Shown here: piece after piece, positions 31,803 through 39,907 of the stretch | Position numbering within the stretch: the first letter of the stretch is position 1 | Layout of the letters: each line of letters starts with the position of its first letter | Source of the DNA: Paraburkholderia sp. BCC1885 | Lineage (GTDB): Bacteria > Pseudomonadota > Gammaproteobacteria > Burkholderiales > Burkholderiaceae | Direction: 5' to 3' | Length of the DNA stretch: 64,000 bases | Assembly: GCF_900996235.1 (NCBI RefSeq) | Contig: NZ_CAAJGM010000111.1 | Location: 558,001-622,000, forward strand | The notes under the pieces: generated by a model | Seen by the model: only the letters and a program-made list of their open reading frames with translations | The model's database searches: none | What the model was told of the DNA's origin: nothing | Position numbers and translations under genes: made by a program

Positions 31803-32360
31803 CTATCGTCCGCGAATCACGTCGGAACGCGACGTGGTGTAGACCTTGTGGAATGCGTCGAAGTGCACGTTGAAGATGCCCTCTTCGGTCACGCCGCCTT
31901 CGCGCCACTTCCAGCTCCAGACGGTTTCCGGCTTGAGCGGAAACACCGCCACCTGGCCCGGTTTGCCGAGCAGCCGCCGCACCTCGTCCTCGCTCATGCC
32001 CATCTGCACCTTGGCGAAATTGGCCGCCGTCAGCACCTGAGTGATGGCCTGCAGTTTGCCGTCGCGGTCGATGTCGACCATGTAGGTGTTGAGGCCCTGC
32101 GGGCCGCGCGGATATTCGAGGCGTTTGGAGCCGTCGGTGAAATCGCGCTCGGTTTCCGGCTTGCCCATCTGACGGCGAATCTGCTCTTCGGTCGAAACGC
32201 CGGGCGTGAGGTCCTTCAGCAGCAACGCGTCCGGTTTGACGGCGTTGAACAGATCCTTGAGTTTTTGCACGGCGCGTTGGCCCTGTTGGTCGTCGCAGCC
32301 CGCCAGCGCGAGCGACACGGCCAGCACGGCGACGGTAAGCAGGCGGAAGCGGAAAGCCAT
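31803..32360 (-). CDS. BamE/SmpA-like outer-membrane lipoprotein with two repeats
   Basis: A 185-residue lipoprotein with a lipobox near residue 21 (ALAGC) followed by DDQQ, so sorting to the outer membrane is likely. It contains two SmpA/OmlA-like units: LTPGVSTEEQIRRQMGKP (about 52-69) and VQMGMSEDEVRRLLGKP (about 118-134), each followed by aromatic beta strands such as WSWKW. BamE itself has one such domain and helps assemble outer-membrane proteins; this duplicated form is probably a paralogue and not the core BamE. It precedes the patatin-like gene by 9 bp. Confidence 0.8.
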   Translation of the reverse strand: MAFRFRLLTVAVLAVSLALAGCDDQQGQRAVQKLKDLFNAVKPDALLLKDLTPGVSTEEQIRRQMGKPETERDFTDGSKRLEYPRGPQGLNTYMVDIDRDGKLQAITQVLTAANFAKVQMGMSEDEVRRLLGKPGQVAVFPLKPETVWSWKWREGGVTEEGIFNVHFDAFHKVYTTSRSDVIRGR

Positions 32361-32890
32361 CTGTCGGTCGGAAATGCGGTCTGTTTAATTACGGTTGGAC
32401 GACAGGATAGCAAAACCGCCGGCGCGCACGCAGCGAGGCAGGCAGCGGGGGTCGACGGGTAACGGCATTGAGCGAAGGCACGGCATGGGCGGCTGTGTCA
32501 CGCGCCGTTGGTGCCGGGAATGGAAAACAGCGGGAAATGAGACGAAAAGCGGGGACGGAAGCGGGGACGAAAAGCGGCGCCGGCAAATCACCCGTGGCGC
32601 AGTCTGGAAACCCGCCGACTTTCGATCAGGACGCGAGGATGCGTGGCGAAAGACCCGCGGGCGGACGACACGCAGCGGCCTGCTCCGAACGAAGCAATCA
32701 GCCGCCGACCGCAGCTGATCATGCGCTTTCGCCCGAAACAGACCGCTGCACACGGCCGTCTGGTCCCTCGACTATTTTGCCCAGGTGGCGATAATTTAGA
32801 CGCATTGCGCGGATAAGGCGAGCCAGCGTTTACACCGAATTGGCTGAAGAATAGCCGCTCGTTCGCGGCGCGACGACGCGCGGCTAACGT
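32361..32890. other. Intergenic region of about 530 bp
   Basis: No supported gene. Open frames on both strands here are short, lack ribosome binding sites and have skewed Arg/Pro/Ser composition. A degenerate tandem repeat of AAGCGGGGACG-type units lies at about 32542-32578. The promoter of the lipoprotein-phospholipase pair should be in the first ~150 bp. The segment at 32770-32890 has TTTAAC/GTTTAAC repeats near the stop of the next gene; nothing more was recognised. Confidence 0.4.
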
Positions 32891-34099
32891 TTAACGGTTT
32901 AACGCCTGGCGGTTTGCGAAGCCCGCCCGTCCCGCGCCCTGCAAGACCGAATCGTTTTGCGGCGTATGGATGCGCGCGCACAGCACGTCGCGGTAATGAC
33001 GTTCGAGCGGATTGTCGCGGCTCAGGCCCGGATTGCCGCTCGCCTCGACGGCGAGCTGCACGGCTTCGATTGCCTGATTCGTCACCGTGTATTTGACGAG
33101 CGGCGCTTCGTCGAGCGCGACGCGTTCGGCGTGCGCGGTGGCGTCGAGCAACACGCGATTGCTGAACAGCAGCGCGTCGATGCGGCCGAGTGTCAGCTGG
33201 AACGACGCCAGACTCGCAAGCGGCGCGCCGAGATTGGCGGGCACACGCGACGCGGCCCAGCCCGCGAACCAGTCGCGCGCGGCACGCGCCACGCCATCGT
33301 AGACGGCCGAAAGCAGCACGCTCATCCACGCCACGCCGAGCGCGTCGAGTCCGGCGCCCGCTTCGCCGGGCAACTGGATATCCACGGCATGCGCGGCCGG
33401 CACGAAGACGTTCTCGAAGACGATTTCGTGGCTGCCAGTGGCACGCATGCCGAGATGATTCCACAACTCGCCGACCCGCACGCCGGGCGTGTCGCGCCGC
33501 ACCAGCCACACGCCGACGCGCGGCGGGGTCTCGTCGCTGCGCGCCCACACCGCGAGCCACGTCAAACCGGGGCTGCCGGTCGAATACAGCTTGCGCCCGT
33601 TGATGACCCAGCCGTCGCCGCTGCGCACCGCAAGCGTAGCGGGCAAGCCGCCGCGCGCGGGCGTGCCGAGTTCCGGCTCGACCCGCAACGAGTTGATCAG
33701 CGCGCCGTCGCGCACCGCTTCCCCGGCGACCCGTTCGCGCAGATCGCGAGGCCAGCGTGCATTGCCCTGCAGGCGATGATGAAACAGATACTGCATGACG
33801 AGGACGAGCGCCGTCGACGGCTCGCCGCGCGCCACCGCGCGCACCACCTTCAAGGCCTGCGACAGGCTCGCGCCCGCGCCGCCGAGCGATGCGGGCACCG
33901 TCAGCGACAGCAGGTCGTATCCGTGCAGACGGGCCAGATTGGCGTGCGGAAATTCACCGCTGCGATCGTGCGATTCGGCGCCGGCGGCGAATTCGGCGCT
34001 GAGTTGTGCCAGCAGGGCGTCAAACGCGCTGCTATCAAGCGGTGGGTGGCGGCGTGCCGCCGGGCGGACTCGGGCGGCGTCAAAATCGGGGGCGTTCAT
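32891..34099 (-). CDS. Acyl-CoA dehydrogenase-fold flavoprotein (SfnB/DszC-like, sulfur acquisition)
   Basis: A 402-residue flavoprotein of the acyl-CoA dehydrogenase fold: the N-terminal helical part reads GYDLLSLTVPASLGGAG, the middle FAD strands include GDGWVINGRKLYSTG, and the C-terminal helices end with ARIHTPQNDSVLQG. The closest family by pattern is the SfnB/SfnC/DszC group, flavin-dependent enzymes that oxidise sulfur compounds, and not beta-oxidation dehydrogenases. A GGAG lies 5 bp before the ATG. It sits 77 bp downstream of an SsuA-like gene on the same strand, which supports a sulfur role. Reaction and substrate are unknown. Confidence 0.72.
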   Translation of the reverse strand: MNAPDFDAARVRPAARRHPPLDSSAFDALLAQLSAEFAAGAESHDRSGEFPHANLARLHGYDLLSLTVPASLGGAGASLSQALKVVRAVARGEPSTALVLVMQYLFHHRLQGNARWPRDLRERVAGEAVRDGALINSLRVEPELGTPARGGLPATLAVRSGDGWVINGRKLYSTGSPGLTWLAVWARSDETPPRVGVWLVRRDTPGVRVGELWNHLGMRATGSHEIVFENVFVPAAHAVDIQLPGEAGAGLDALGVAWMSVLLSAVYDGVARAARDWFAGWAASRVPANLGAPLASLASFQLTLGRIDALLFSNRVLLDATAHAERVALDEAPLVKYTVTNQAIEAVQLAVEASGNPGLSRDNPLERHYRDVLCARIHTPQNDSVLQGAGRAGFANRQALNR

Positions 34100-34176
34100 T
34101 CGGACTCCGTGGCAATGCGCATCAAGCCATCCGGCTATTTACTCAGGAATGCGTATGGATTTAAGGACGCAGCCTG

Positions 34177-35202
34177 CTATGGCAAAGGAAAACTGCGATC
34201 AAAACTCGCACGCACATCGAGATGCGTCGGGATCACGCTGGCCGCTTCGTAGGTATCGGCGGTGCGCTGCTGGGCGGCCACCACGCTGTCGTCGATTGCG
34301 ACCGGGTGCACCTGGCCACGCTGATACACCGTCTTCAGCACATCAGGCGGCAAGCCGGTGACGCGCGATTGCATCGCCGCGACCTCGTCTGGATGCGACA
34401 GGGCCCACTGCTGACCGAGCGCCACGCGTCGCAGGAAGTCAGCGAGAAGCGCGCGTTTGCTGGCAATCGTGCGATCGGTGGCGACCTGATAGCTCAGGCC
34501 TTCCGACAAACCGACCCCGTTCGCGAGGATGCGGTCGTGATCGCGCGATTCGCCGAGCGCGGTGTACGGGTCCCACACGGACCACGCGTCCACGCTGCCC
34601 GACGCGAGCGCGGCCTTGGCGTCGGCTGGGGCGAGAAACACCAGCGTGACCTGCGAGAGCGGAATGTTGGCTTTTTTCAGCGCCGCCAGCGCGAGGAAAT
34701 GCCCGATCGAGCCGCGCGTCGTAGCGATGCGCTTGCCCTTCAGGCTCGCGACGTCGGTCAGCGGCGAATGCGCGTTGACGACGATTGCGAGGTCCACGGG
34801 ATGCGAGCGGGTCGCGGCAACTGCGCGCACCTGAGCGCCCGCGGCGAGTGCAAACACGAGCGGCGCATCGCCCAGGCCGCCTACGTCCACGGCTCCTGCG
34901 TTCAGCGCCTCGCCGAGCGGCTGCGCGGCCGGAAAGTTGAACCATTCGATCTGGTACGGCAGGTTTTTAAGCTGGCCTGAGGCTTCGAGAATGCCACGCG
35001 TCTGCAAGGCCTGATCGCCGACCCGCAACACCGGAAGGTCGGCTGCGAAGGCCGTACTGGTCCGCGGCGCGGTAAGGCTCGTTGCACAGAGCACGAGCGC
35101 GGCGCTTGCGAGTGCTTTGAAAAACACGCGCCGCGCGGCGCCAGCCGCAAGCTCTTTGATCTGTTTGGCAGACCTACGGAAAACAAAACGTGTCGTCGTC
35201 AT
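34177..35202 (-). CDS. SsuA-like sulfonate/organosulfur ABC binding protein 1
   Basis: A 341-residue periplasmic binding protein of the SsuA/TauA family. It has a long export signal with a hydrophobic core at about 29-42 and likely cleavage near AFA at residue 53. Family motifs include RVGDQALQTRGILEASG, FPAAQPLGEALNAGAVDVGGLG and GSVDAWSVWDPY. No permease or ATPase gene is adjacent. No Shine-Dalgarno was seen before the ATG at 35202, so the start may be internal. The gene is divergent from a LysR regulator, with an imperfect inverted repeat (35326-35350) between them. Confidence 0.85.
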   Translation of the reverse strand: MTTTRFVFRRSAKQIKELAAGAARRVFFKALASAALVLCATSLTAPRTSTAFAADLPVLRVGDQALQTRGILEASGQLKNLPYQIEWFNFPAAQPLGEALNAGAVDVGGLGDAPLVFALAAGAQVRAVAATRSHPVDLAIVVNAHSPLTDVASLKGKRIATTRGSIGHFLALAALKKANIPLSQVTLVFLAPADAKAALASGSVDAWSVWDPYTALGESRDHDRILANGVGLSEGLSYQVATDRTIASKRALLADFLRRVALGQQWALSHPDEVAAMQSRVTGLPPDVLKTVYQRGQVHPVAIDDSVVAAQQRTADTYEAASVIPTHLDVRASFDRSFPLP

Positions 35203-35325
35203 ATCGTTCGTTGCGAATCAGTGAGCGCTTCTGCAAAGCCCGTCAGGATGCCTCGACGCCGCTCATGGCGCGCATGAAGCCAGAACCAGCAATGACGATA
35301 CGGCACGCACTTGTATAAGACAAAC

Positions 35326-35350
35326 GCATTATTCTGCTAAGCAAATATGC
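35326..35350. promoter_or_regulatory. Imperfect inverted repeat in the ssuA1-lysR gap
   Basis: GCATTATTCTGC, three bases, then GCAAATATGC: the outer GCAT/ATGC and inner TGC/GCA are symmetrical. It is AT-rich within a GC-rich genome and lies between divergent genes, the usual place for a LysR-type operator. The assignment is inference. Confidence 0.4.
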
Positions 35351-35431
35351 AGATCTTGCGAGGTCGCGCACGTTGCGCGGCGGCTATTGCAGGTATCATC
35401 GAACGCACGCCTACGGGCCGTTTTATTTGCT

Positions 35432-35492
35432 GCCTTATTTGGCACCTTACTTGAGCGCTACGTGGCGCCTTATTTGGCACCTCATTTGGCAC
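35432..35492 (+). repeat. Repeated TTATTTGGCAC motifs before the LysR gene
   Basis: GCCTTATTTGGCACCT occurs exactly twice, at 35432-35447 and 35467-35482 (35 bp apart), followed at once by a third, shorter CATTTGGCAC (35483-35492). A diverged relative (TTTTATTTGC) starts at 35421. They lie 31-91 bp before the LysR start, so they fall in its leader or promoter. Confidence 0.8.
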
Positions 35493-35522
35493 AACCGCGG
35501 CCCTCTTACCTCATCGCTCATC

Positions 35523-36437
35523 ATGAAGATCGACGATATCGAAGCCTACGTCGCCGTCATTCGCGCCCAGTCGCTGCAACAGGCGGCGCAGGCGCTCGGG
35601 CTCACACAACCGGCCATCACGCGCCGGCTGCAGAATTTCGAGGAAGCCCTCGGCGTGGAACTGCTCGATCGCAATACGCGTCCGTTGCGAGCCACGGCGA
35701 CGGGGCGCGTCGTCTATGAGCAGTGCCGCGTGATCCAGCGCGAGATCGGCGTGCTACGCGAGTTGGTCGCGAACGACACGCCGCCCGTCGGCGCGCTGCG
35801 TCTCGGCGTCGCGCAGACAATCGCCGACATCGCCCTCGCCGACGCAATGCGCGAGTTGCGCGCCGCCTATCCCGACCTGCAGCCGAGCGCGTCGAGCGGC
35901 TGGGGCAGCCAGTTGCTGCAACGGGTCGAAGCGGGCGAACTCGATGCCGCCGCCATCCTGCTGCCGGCCAACAAGAGCTTCGCCGAATCGCTTGCCGCGC
36001 GCTCGCTGGGACGCGTCAAGCTCGCGGTGGTCGCGCCCAAAGGCGTGCTGAAAAAGCGCGTGCATGCGCTGGCGGAATGCCAGTCGATTGGCTGGGTGCT
36101 CAATCCCGATGGCTGTGGCTTTCGTGAGGGCCTGCAGCGCGCACTAACCGGCCAGGGTCTCGCATTGAAACTGAATCTGGAGACGCTCGGCACGGAATTG
36201 CAACTGCAGCTCGTCGCCGATGGCAACGGGCTCGGTCTGGTGCCACTACCCTTGCTGCAAGCGAGCCGTCACGAGGCCAAACTGGACGTGCTCACGCTCA
36301 GCGATTTCAAACCGCTGACCGATATCTGGCTCGTGCATCCGCGCGTGCTCGGCAAATTGCAACAGCCGGTGGAACGCTTCGGGGCGGCGGTGGAACAGCA
36401 ATTCAAGGCAGTGCAACTGCAGCAGCACGCGGCGTAA
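35523..36437 (+). CDS. LysR-family transcriptional regulator of the sulfur island
   Basis: A 304-residue LysR regulator: an N-terminal winged helix (DIEAYVAVIRAQSLQQAAQA, TQPAITRRLQNFEEALG) and a C-terminal periplasmic-binding-like effector domain (about 90-300). The ATG at 35523 starts the canonical helix; the open frame extends 50 codons upstream through the repeat region but that part is not family-like. It diverges from ssuA1 and converges on the rhodanese gene. By context it probably controls organosulfur use, as CysB/Cbl/SsuR do; the effector is unknown. Confidence 0.85.
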   Translation: MKIDDIEAYVAVIRAQSLQQAAQALGLTQPAITRRLQNFEEALGVELLDRNTRPLRATATGRVVYEQCRVIQREIGVLRELVANDTPPVGALRLGVAQTIADIALADAMRELRAAYPDLQPSASSGWGSQLLQRVEAGELDAAAILLPANKSFAESLAARSLGRVKLAVVAPKGVLKKRVHALAECQSIGWVLNPDGCGFREGLQRALTGQGLALKLNLETLGTELQLQLVADGNGLGLVPLPLLQASRHEAKLDVLTLSDFKPLTDIWLVHPRVLGKLQQPVERFGAAVEQQFKAVQLQQHAA

Positions 36438-36449
36438 ATGCCAAATGCA

Positions 36450-36484
36450 AAGGGCGCAGCCACCGCGTTCGCGGCTGCGCCCTT
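36450..36484. terminator. Bidirectional terminator between the LysR and rhodanese genes
   Basis: A perfect 12-bp stem (AAGGGCGCAGCC, 36450-36461, and its complement, 36473-36484) with an 11-base loop. TCTCACTT follows on the plus strand and TTGCATTTGG on the minus strand. It lies between convergent genes. Confidence 0.75.
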
Positions 36485-36543
36485 CTCACTTCACCTCTAC
36501 ATAAACGCGTTGCTGGCTCACCCGCGACGCCGCGCCGTGCCCC

Positions 36544-38145
36544 TTAGATCACATGAAACCCATGGGTTCCGTCACGCGCCAGCTGCGCGACGAGTCCGTA
36601 TTCCCAGTCGAGATATGCCTGCATCGCTTCATGGGCGTTATCCATGCCCTCATAAGGACGGCGGTAACGATCGATGCGCGGCGAAGCGAGATGCGTCTCG
36701 CCGCTCTCGACAGGCAGCCCGGCCGCAATCCATGCCGTCGTGCCGCCCGTCAGCACCTGCACCGGCTTGCCGGTCAACGCGGCCAGATCCGGCGCCGCGA
36801 AACGCGCAAGGGCGCTCGTCCAGCAGGTCACGACATACCGCTCGGCATCCGGCAGGCTGGGCAATGCGTCGGCCAGTTGACCGCGCAACGCCCACCATGC
36901 CCCGGGAATATGCTGCTTGACGTAGTTGGCGCTCGCCGTGAAATCCAGCACGACGGTGCCGGGCGCTTGCAACAAGCTAGCCAGCGCCGCCGCCGAAATT
37001 TCTTCGACAGCTGGCGGCGGCACCGCGTTTCGCACCACCGGCACGGCGCCCTCTTCCGTGAAATCCGCAGGCGTCAGGCCGTCGATCACGTACACCTCGA
37101 CGTTCATCTGCGCGAGCCACGAAGCCGTCATGTTGGCACGCACGCCGTCGCTATCCGCGAGAATCACGCGGGCGCCGCGCACCGGCGCGAATATATCGGT
37201 CTCCTGAACAAGCTGACCGCCTGGCGCGCTGCGAAACCCCGGCACGTGGCTCGCCTGATATTCCTGCGGCGTGCGCACGTCGAAACGGTAGATGGTGCGC
37301 ACCGCTTCCTCAGCCCAGCGGCGCGCTTCGTCACGCGAGGTACGGCCCACTTCCGCGCGATCGGCTACTGCGCGCGCCGATGCCGCCGCGGTGGCGCGCA
37401 CTGCGTGGTCGGCGACCGGATCGAAACGTTTCGCACTGCCATGCGCCAGCGACTGCCCTGCCAGCGTCCAGCCGATCGTGCCGTTACGTAACGCGGCGAC
37501 GGGATTCGGCACACCCGCATTGATCAACGATTGCGCGCCGATGATGCTGCGCGTGCGCCCCGCGCAATTGACGACGATCTGCGTCGCCGGATCCGGCGCC
37601 AGTTGCCGCGCCCGCAACACCAGTTCCGCGCCCGGCACGCTGACGCTGCCGGGGATGTTCATGGTCTGATATTCGTCGAAGCGGCGCGCGTCGAGCACCA
37701 CCACGTTCGCTTCGGCGTCGAGCAAGGCCTGCACTTGCGGCGCTTCGAGCGAAGGGGTGTGCCGCTCGCTTTCCACCAGTTCGCCGAACGCCTTGCTCGG
37801 CGCGTTGACGTCCTGAAACAGTTCGCCACCGGCCTCGGCCCAGCCGCGCAAGCCGCCGGCGAGCAGCGAGACATCGGTATAGCCCAGTTCGACGAAGCGG
37901 TTTGCCGCACGCACGGCGAGCCCTTCGCCGTCGTCGAACACAACAATCGGGACGCTGCGGCGCGGCAGGCGCGTCGGCGCTTCAAGTTCAAGTTTCGATA
38001 ACGGCAGATTCGCCGCGAACAACGGATGGCTGCGCGCGTGCGGGTCTTCCTCGCGCACGTCGAGCAGCGCGATTTCGCGGCGCTCGAGCAGTGCGCGGCG
38101 CACGTCTTCGAATGAACGGGTACGGAATTCAGTTGCAACGGTCAT
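36544..38145 (-). CDS. Four-domain rhodanese (sulfurtransferase-like) protein
   Basis: A 533-residue protein with four tandem rhodanese domains at about 10-110, 132-235, 265-365 and 382-480. Only two keep the catalytic cysteine: domain 2 (Cys194 in VVNCAGRTRS) and domain 4 (Cys441 in VVTCWTSALA). Domain 1 has VVFDDGEG and domain 3 has ILADSDGVRA at that loop, so they are probably structural. Rhodaneses move sulfane sulfur between thiols, thiosulfate or persulfides. The first 4 bp overlap the thiol dioxygenase gene upstream (ATGA), so the two proteins are made together. No signal peptide is visible. Acceptor and donor are unknown. Confidence 0.88.
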   Translation of the reverse strand: MTVATEFRTRSFEDVRRALLERREIALLDVREEDPHARSHPLFAANLPLSKLELEAPTRLPRRSVPIVVFDDGEGLAVRAANRFVELGYTDVSLLAGGLRGWAEAGGELFQDVNAPSKAFGELVESERHTPSLEAPQVQALLDAEANVVVLDARRFDEYQTMNIPGSVSVPGAELVLRARQLAPDPATQIVVNCAGRTRSIIGAQSLINAGVPNPVAALRNGTIGWTLAGQSLAHGSAKRFDPVADHAVRATAAASARAVADRAEVGRTSRDEARRWAEEAVRTIYRFDVRTPQEYQASHVPGFRSAPGGQLVQETDIFAPVRGARVILADSDGVRANMTASWLAQMNVEVYVIDGLTPADFTEEGAVPVVRNAVPPPAVEEISAAALASLLQAPGTVVLDFTASANYVKQHIPGAWWALRGQLADALPSLPDAERYVVTCWTSALARFAAPDLAALTGKPVQVLTGGTTAWIAAGLPVESGETHLASPRIDRYRRPYEGMDNAHEAMQAYLDWEYGLVAQLARDGTHGFHVI

Positions 38146-38750
38146 GAGATGGCAATCTCCTTCGATACATTCCAGATATTCGGCAACACGTCGTTCGAGT
38201 ACCCGGAGATAAATCCCTTGCGGCCGCCGTGCTCGGCATAAACCGAGCGCGACACCGCGCCGATATTTGCACCATAAACGTGAATGCTGATCGACACGCG
38301 GTCTTCGTAAGCATTGCTGACACGATGGATGTCGCCAATGCGCGGCGATACGGCATCGACGGCACCGGTTTCGAGCCGCCTCGCAGTATGTGAAGCAATC
38401 AACGTGCCTCGTGCATCCAGCTCATAGGGCTGGGCGATTTCCGCGCCGCGTAGCACGCCGATCAGGCCCCAGACGGTGTGGTCGTGCACCGGCGTGGCCT
38501 GCCCGGGGCCCCAAACGAAACTCACGACGGAAAAGCGCTGACGCGAGTCGACGTGCAGCAGGTATTGCTGATAGCGCGTGGGGTCGGGGCGTGCGTAAGC
38601 GTCGGGCAACCAGTCGTCGTGTGCGATCAGGTCGGATAGATGCGCGCCGCCCTTTTGAAGCAGATCGGCTTCGGGGGCCGCATCATCGAGCAGGGTGGCG
38701 ATTTGCCCGATGAAGGTGCGCAAGCGGTCCGGCCGCGAGATTTGGCTCAT
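38142..38750 (-). CDS. Thiol dioxygenase, 3-mercaptopropionate-dioxygenase-like (Gln type)
   Basis: A 202-residue cupin that adds two oxygens to a thiol to give a sulfinate. Iron ligands are His89, His91 (TPVHDHTVWG) and His142 (GDIHRVSN); the His157-x-Tyr159 pair (SISIHVYG) is conserved, and Gly95 replaces the crosslinking Cys of mammalian enzymes. Gln62 (QQYLL) occurs where cysteine dioxygenases have Arg60, and Arg168 is present. Both are residues reported for bacterial 3-mercaptopropionate dioxygenase, so I prefer that substrate over cysteine. No Shine-Dalgarno was seen. It lies 285 bp downstream of the class II aldolase gene and overlaps the four-domain rhodanese gene by 4 bp. Confidence 0.85.
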   Translation of the reverse strand: MSQISRPDRLRTFIGQIATLLDDAAPEADLLQKGGAHLSDLIAHDDWLPDAYARPDPTRYQQYLLHVDSRQRFSVVSFVWGPGQATPVHDHTVWGLIGVLRGAEIAQPYELDARGTLIASHTARRLETGAVDAVSPRIGDIHRVSNAYEDRVSISIHVYGANIGAVSRSVYAEHGGRKGFISGYSNDVLPNIWNVSKEIAIS

Positions 38751-39035
38751 GGTGTGATTGAGGAGTCGGAAGTCGAGGGACGCGGCGCAGCGTGCGCGCC
38801 GCCATGGCGCCTGGCCAGGTCAAGGGATCCACGCCGGAATTTTGATTACCGGCGGTCCGGCGTATGACGCGACGCGTGCGGCGCAAGGCCCGCAATGCGC
38901 AGCGTGGCGGCTTGGGCGGCACACCCTACGGCAGCCGCCAGCGGGTTTATCTGTTCAGGTCCATGCCCCACGCACGTATGCTGCAGCGTCGGCACGAAGG
39001 CCGCATGAAGAAAACTGCCGCCGCTCGCGGGGGGC

Positions 39036-39902
39036 TCAGTCGAAAACATCCGGCTCCGCTTCGACCAGCCCTTCCATCAGGCTTTGAAACGCAAACAATG
39101 CGCCGCCGGCACGTCCCACCTGCTCGTGGGTAAGCGAGGCAATCTCATGAGGAATGGATTGCGGCTTACCCGCCGCTTCCGCGAGCAATTGCGCGTGACA
39201 CGCGTTGTCCAGCGCGATGTACCACCACGCCGCCGCTTCGACGGTCGGACCCGCCGTGAGAATGCCGTGATTCTTCAGGATCACGGCCTTGTTATTGCCC
39301 AACGCCGCGGCAATGCGCGCGCCCTCGTCAGTGTCGAGCACGACGCCGCGAAAATCGTCGAACAAGCTGTGGTCCTGATAGAACGCGCACGAATCCTGGG
39401 TCAGCGGGTCAAGCGTGCGACCGAGCGTCGACCATGCCTTGCCGTACAGCGAATGCGTGTGCGCGGCGGCCACCACGTCCGGCCGCGCTTCGTGAATCGC
39501 GGCATGGATGGCGAAAGCCGCCTGATTCACGGGTCCGTCGCCCACCACGATCTCGCCTTGCGCATTCACCAGCAGCAGATCGGAAATGCGAATGCGGCCG
39601 AAATGCTTGCCGAACGGGTTGACCCAAAAGTGGTCGGGCCACTCCGGATCGCGTGCCGTGATGTGGCCCGCGAGCCCCTGATCGAAGCCGTAGCGCGCGA
39701 ACAGGCGAAACGCGACGGCCAGACGCTCCTGCCGGTAGCGGCGTTCGTCAGCGACGCTCGCACGCGGCGGGACTTCGTCGAACCAGTATTTGCGCAGCGG
39801 CACATGCCGTTGCACGGGCGCTTGCAGCGGCGAGGGTTGCGTCTGCGAGGTCAAAGCATCCGCGGGATGGGCGAGCGTCAGGGATAAATCCGTCATCATC
39901 AC
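39036..39902 (-). CDS. Class II aldolase/adducin-family protein
   Basis: A 288-residue protein of the class II aldolase/adducin fold. Likely metal ligands are the histidines in AAAHTHSLYGKA and the later LKNHGILTAG. An N-terminal segment of about 45 residues precedes the domain. Members of this family act as aldolases, epimerases or decarboxylases on phosphorylated or simple hydroxy-acids; I cannot assign a substrate. Three ATG codons in a row begin the frame, and GGAG spacing suits the second or third. It starts 5 bp after the FMN monooxygenase stop, so the pair forms an operon in the sulfur island. Confidence 0.82.
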   Translation of the reverse strand: MMMTDLSLTLAHPADALTSQTQPSPLQAPVQRHVPLRKYWFDEVPPRASVADERRYRQERLAVAFRLFARYGFDQGLAGHITARDPEWPDHFWVNPFGKHFGRIRISDLLLVNAQGEIVVGDGPVNQAAFAIHAAIHEARPDVVAAAHTHSLYGKAWSTLGRTLDPLTQDSCAFYQDHSLFDDFRGVVLDTDEGARIAAALGNNKAVILKNHGILTAGPTVEAAAWWYIALDNACHAQLLAEAAGKPQSIPHEIASLTHEQVGRAGGALFAFQSLMEGLVEAEPDVFD

Positions 39903-39907
39903 TCCGT

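Noticed and set aside
32385..32753. Possible 122-residue protein on the minus strand
   Set aside because: No ribosome binding site, biased Arg/Ser/Pro composition, and overlapping frames on the other strand look equally random.
32891..34099. Beta-oxidation acyl-CoA dehydrogenase or 3-sulfinopropionyl-CoA desulfinase
   Set aside because: The fold fits, but sequence pattern and neighbours favour the SfnB/DszC group. A desulfinase would suit the thiol dioxygenase, yet no residue visible here supports it.
38142..38750. Cysteine dioxygenase as the primary call
   Set aside because: The Arg that holds cysteine's carboxylate is replaced by Gln62 and Arg168 is present, which points to a 3-mercaptopropionate-type substrate.
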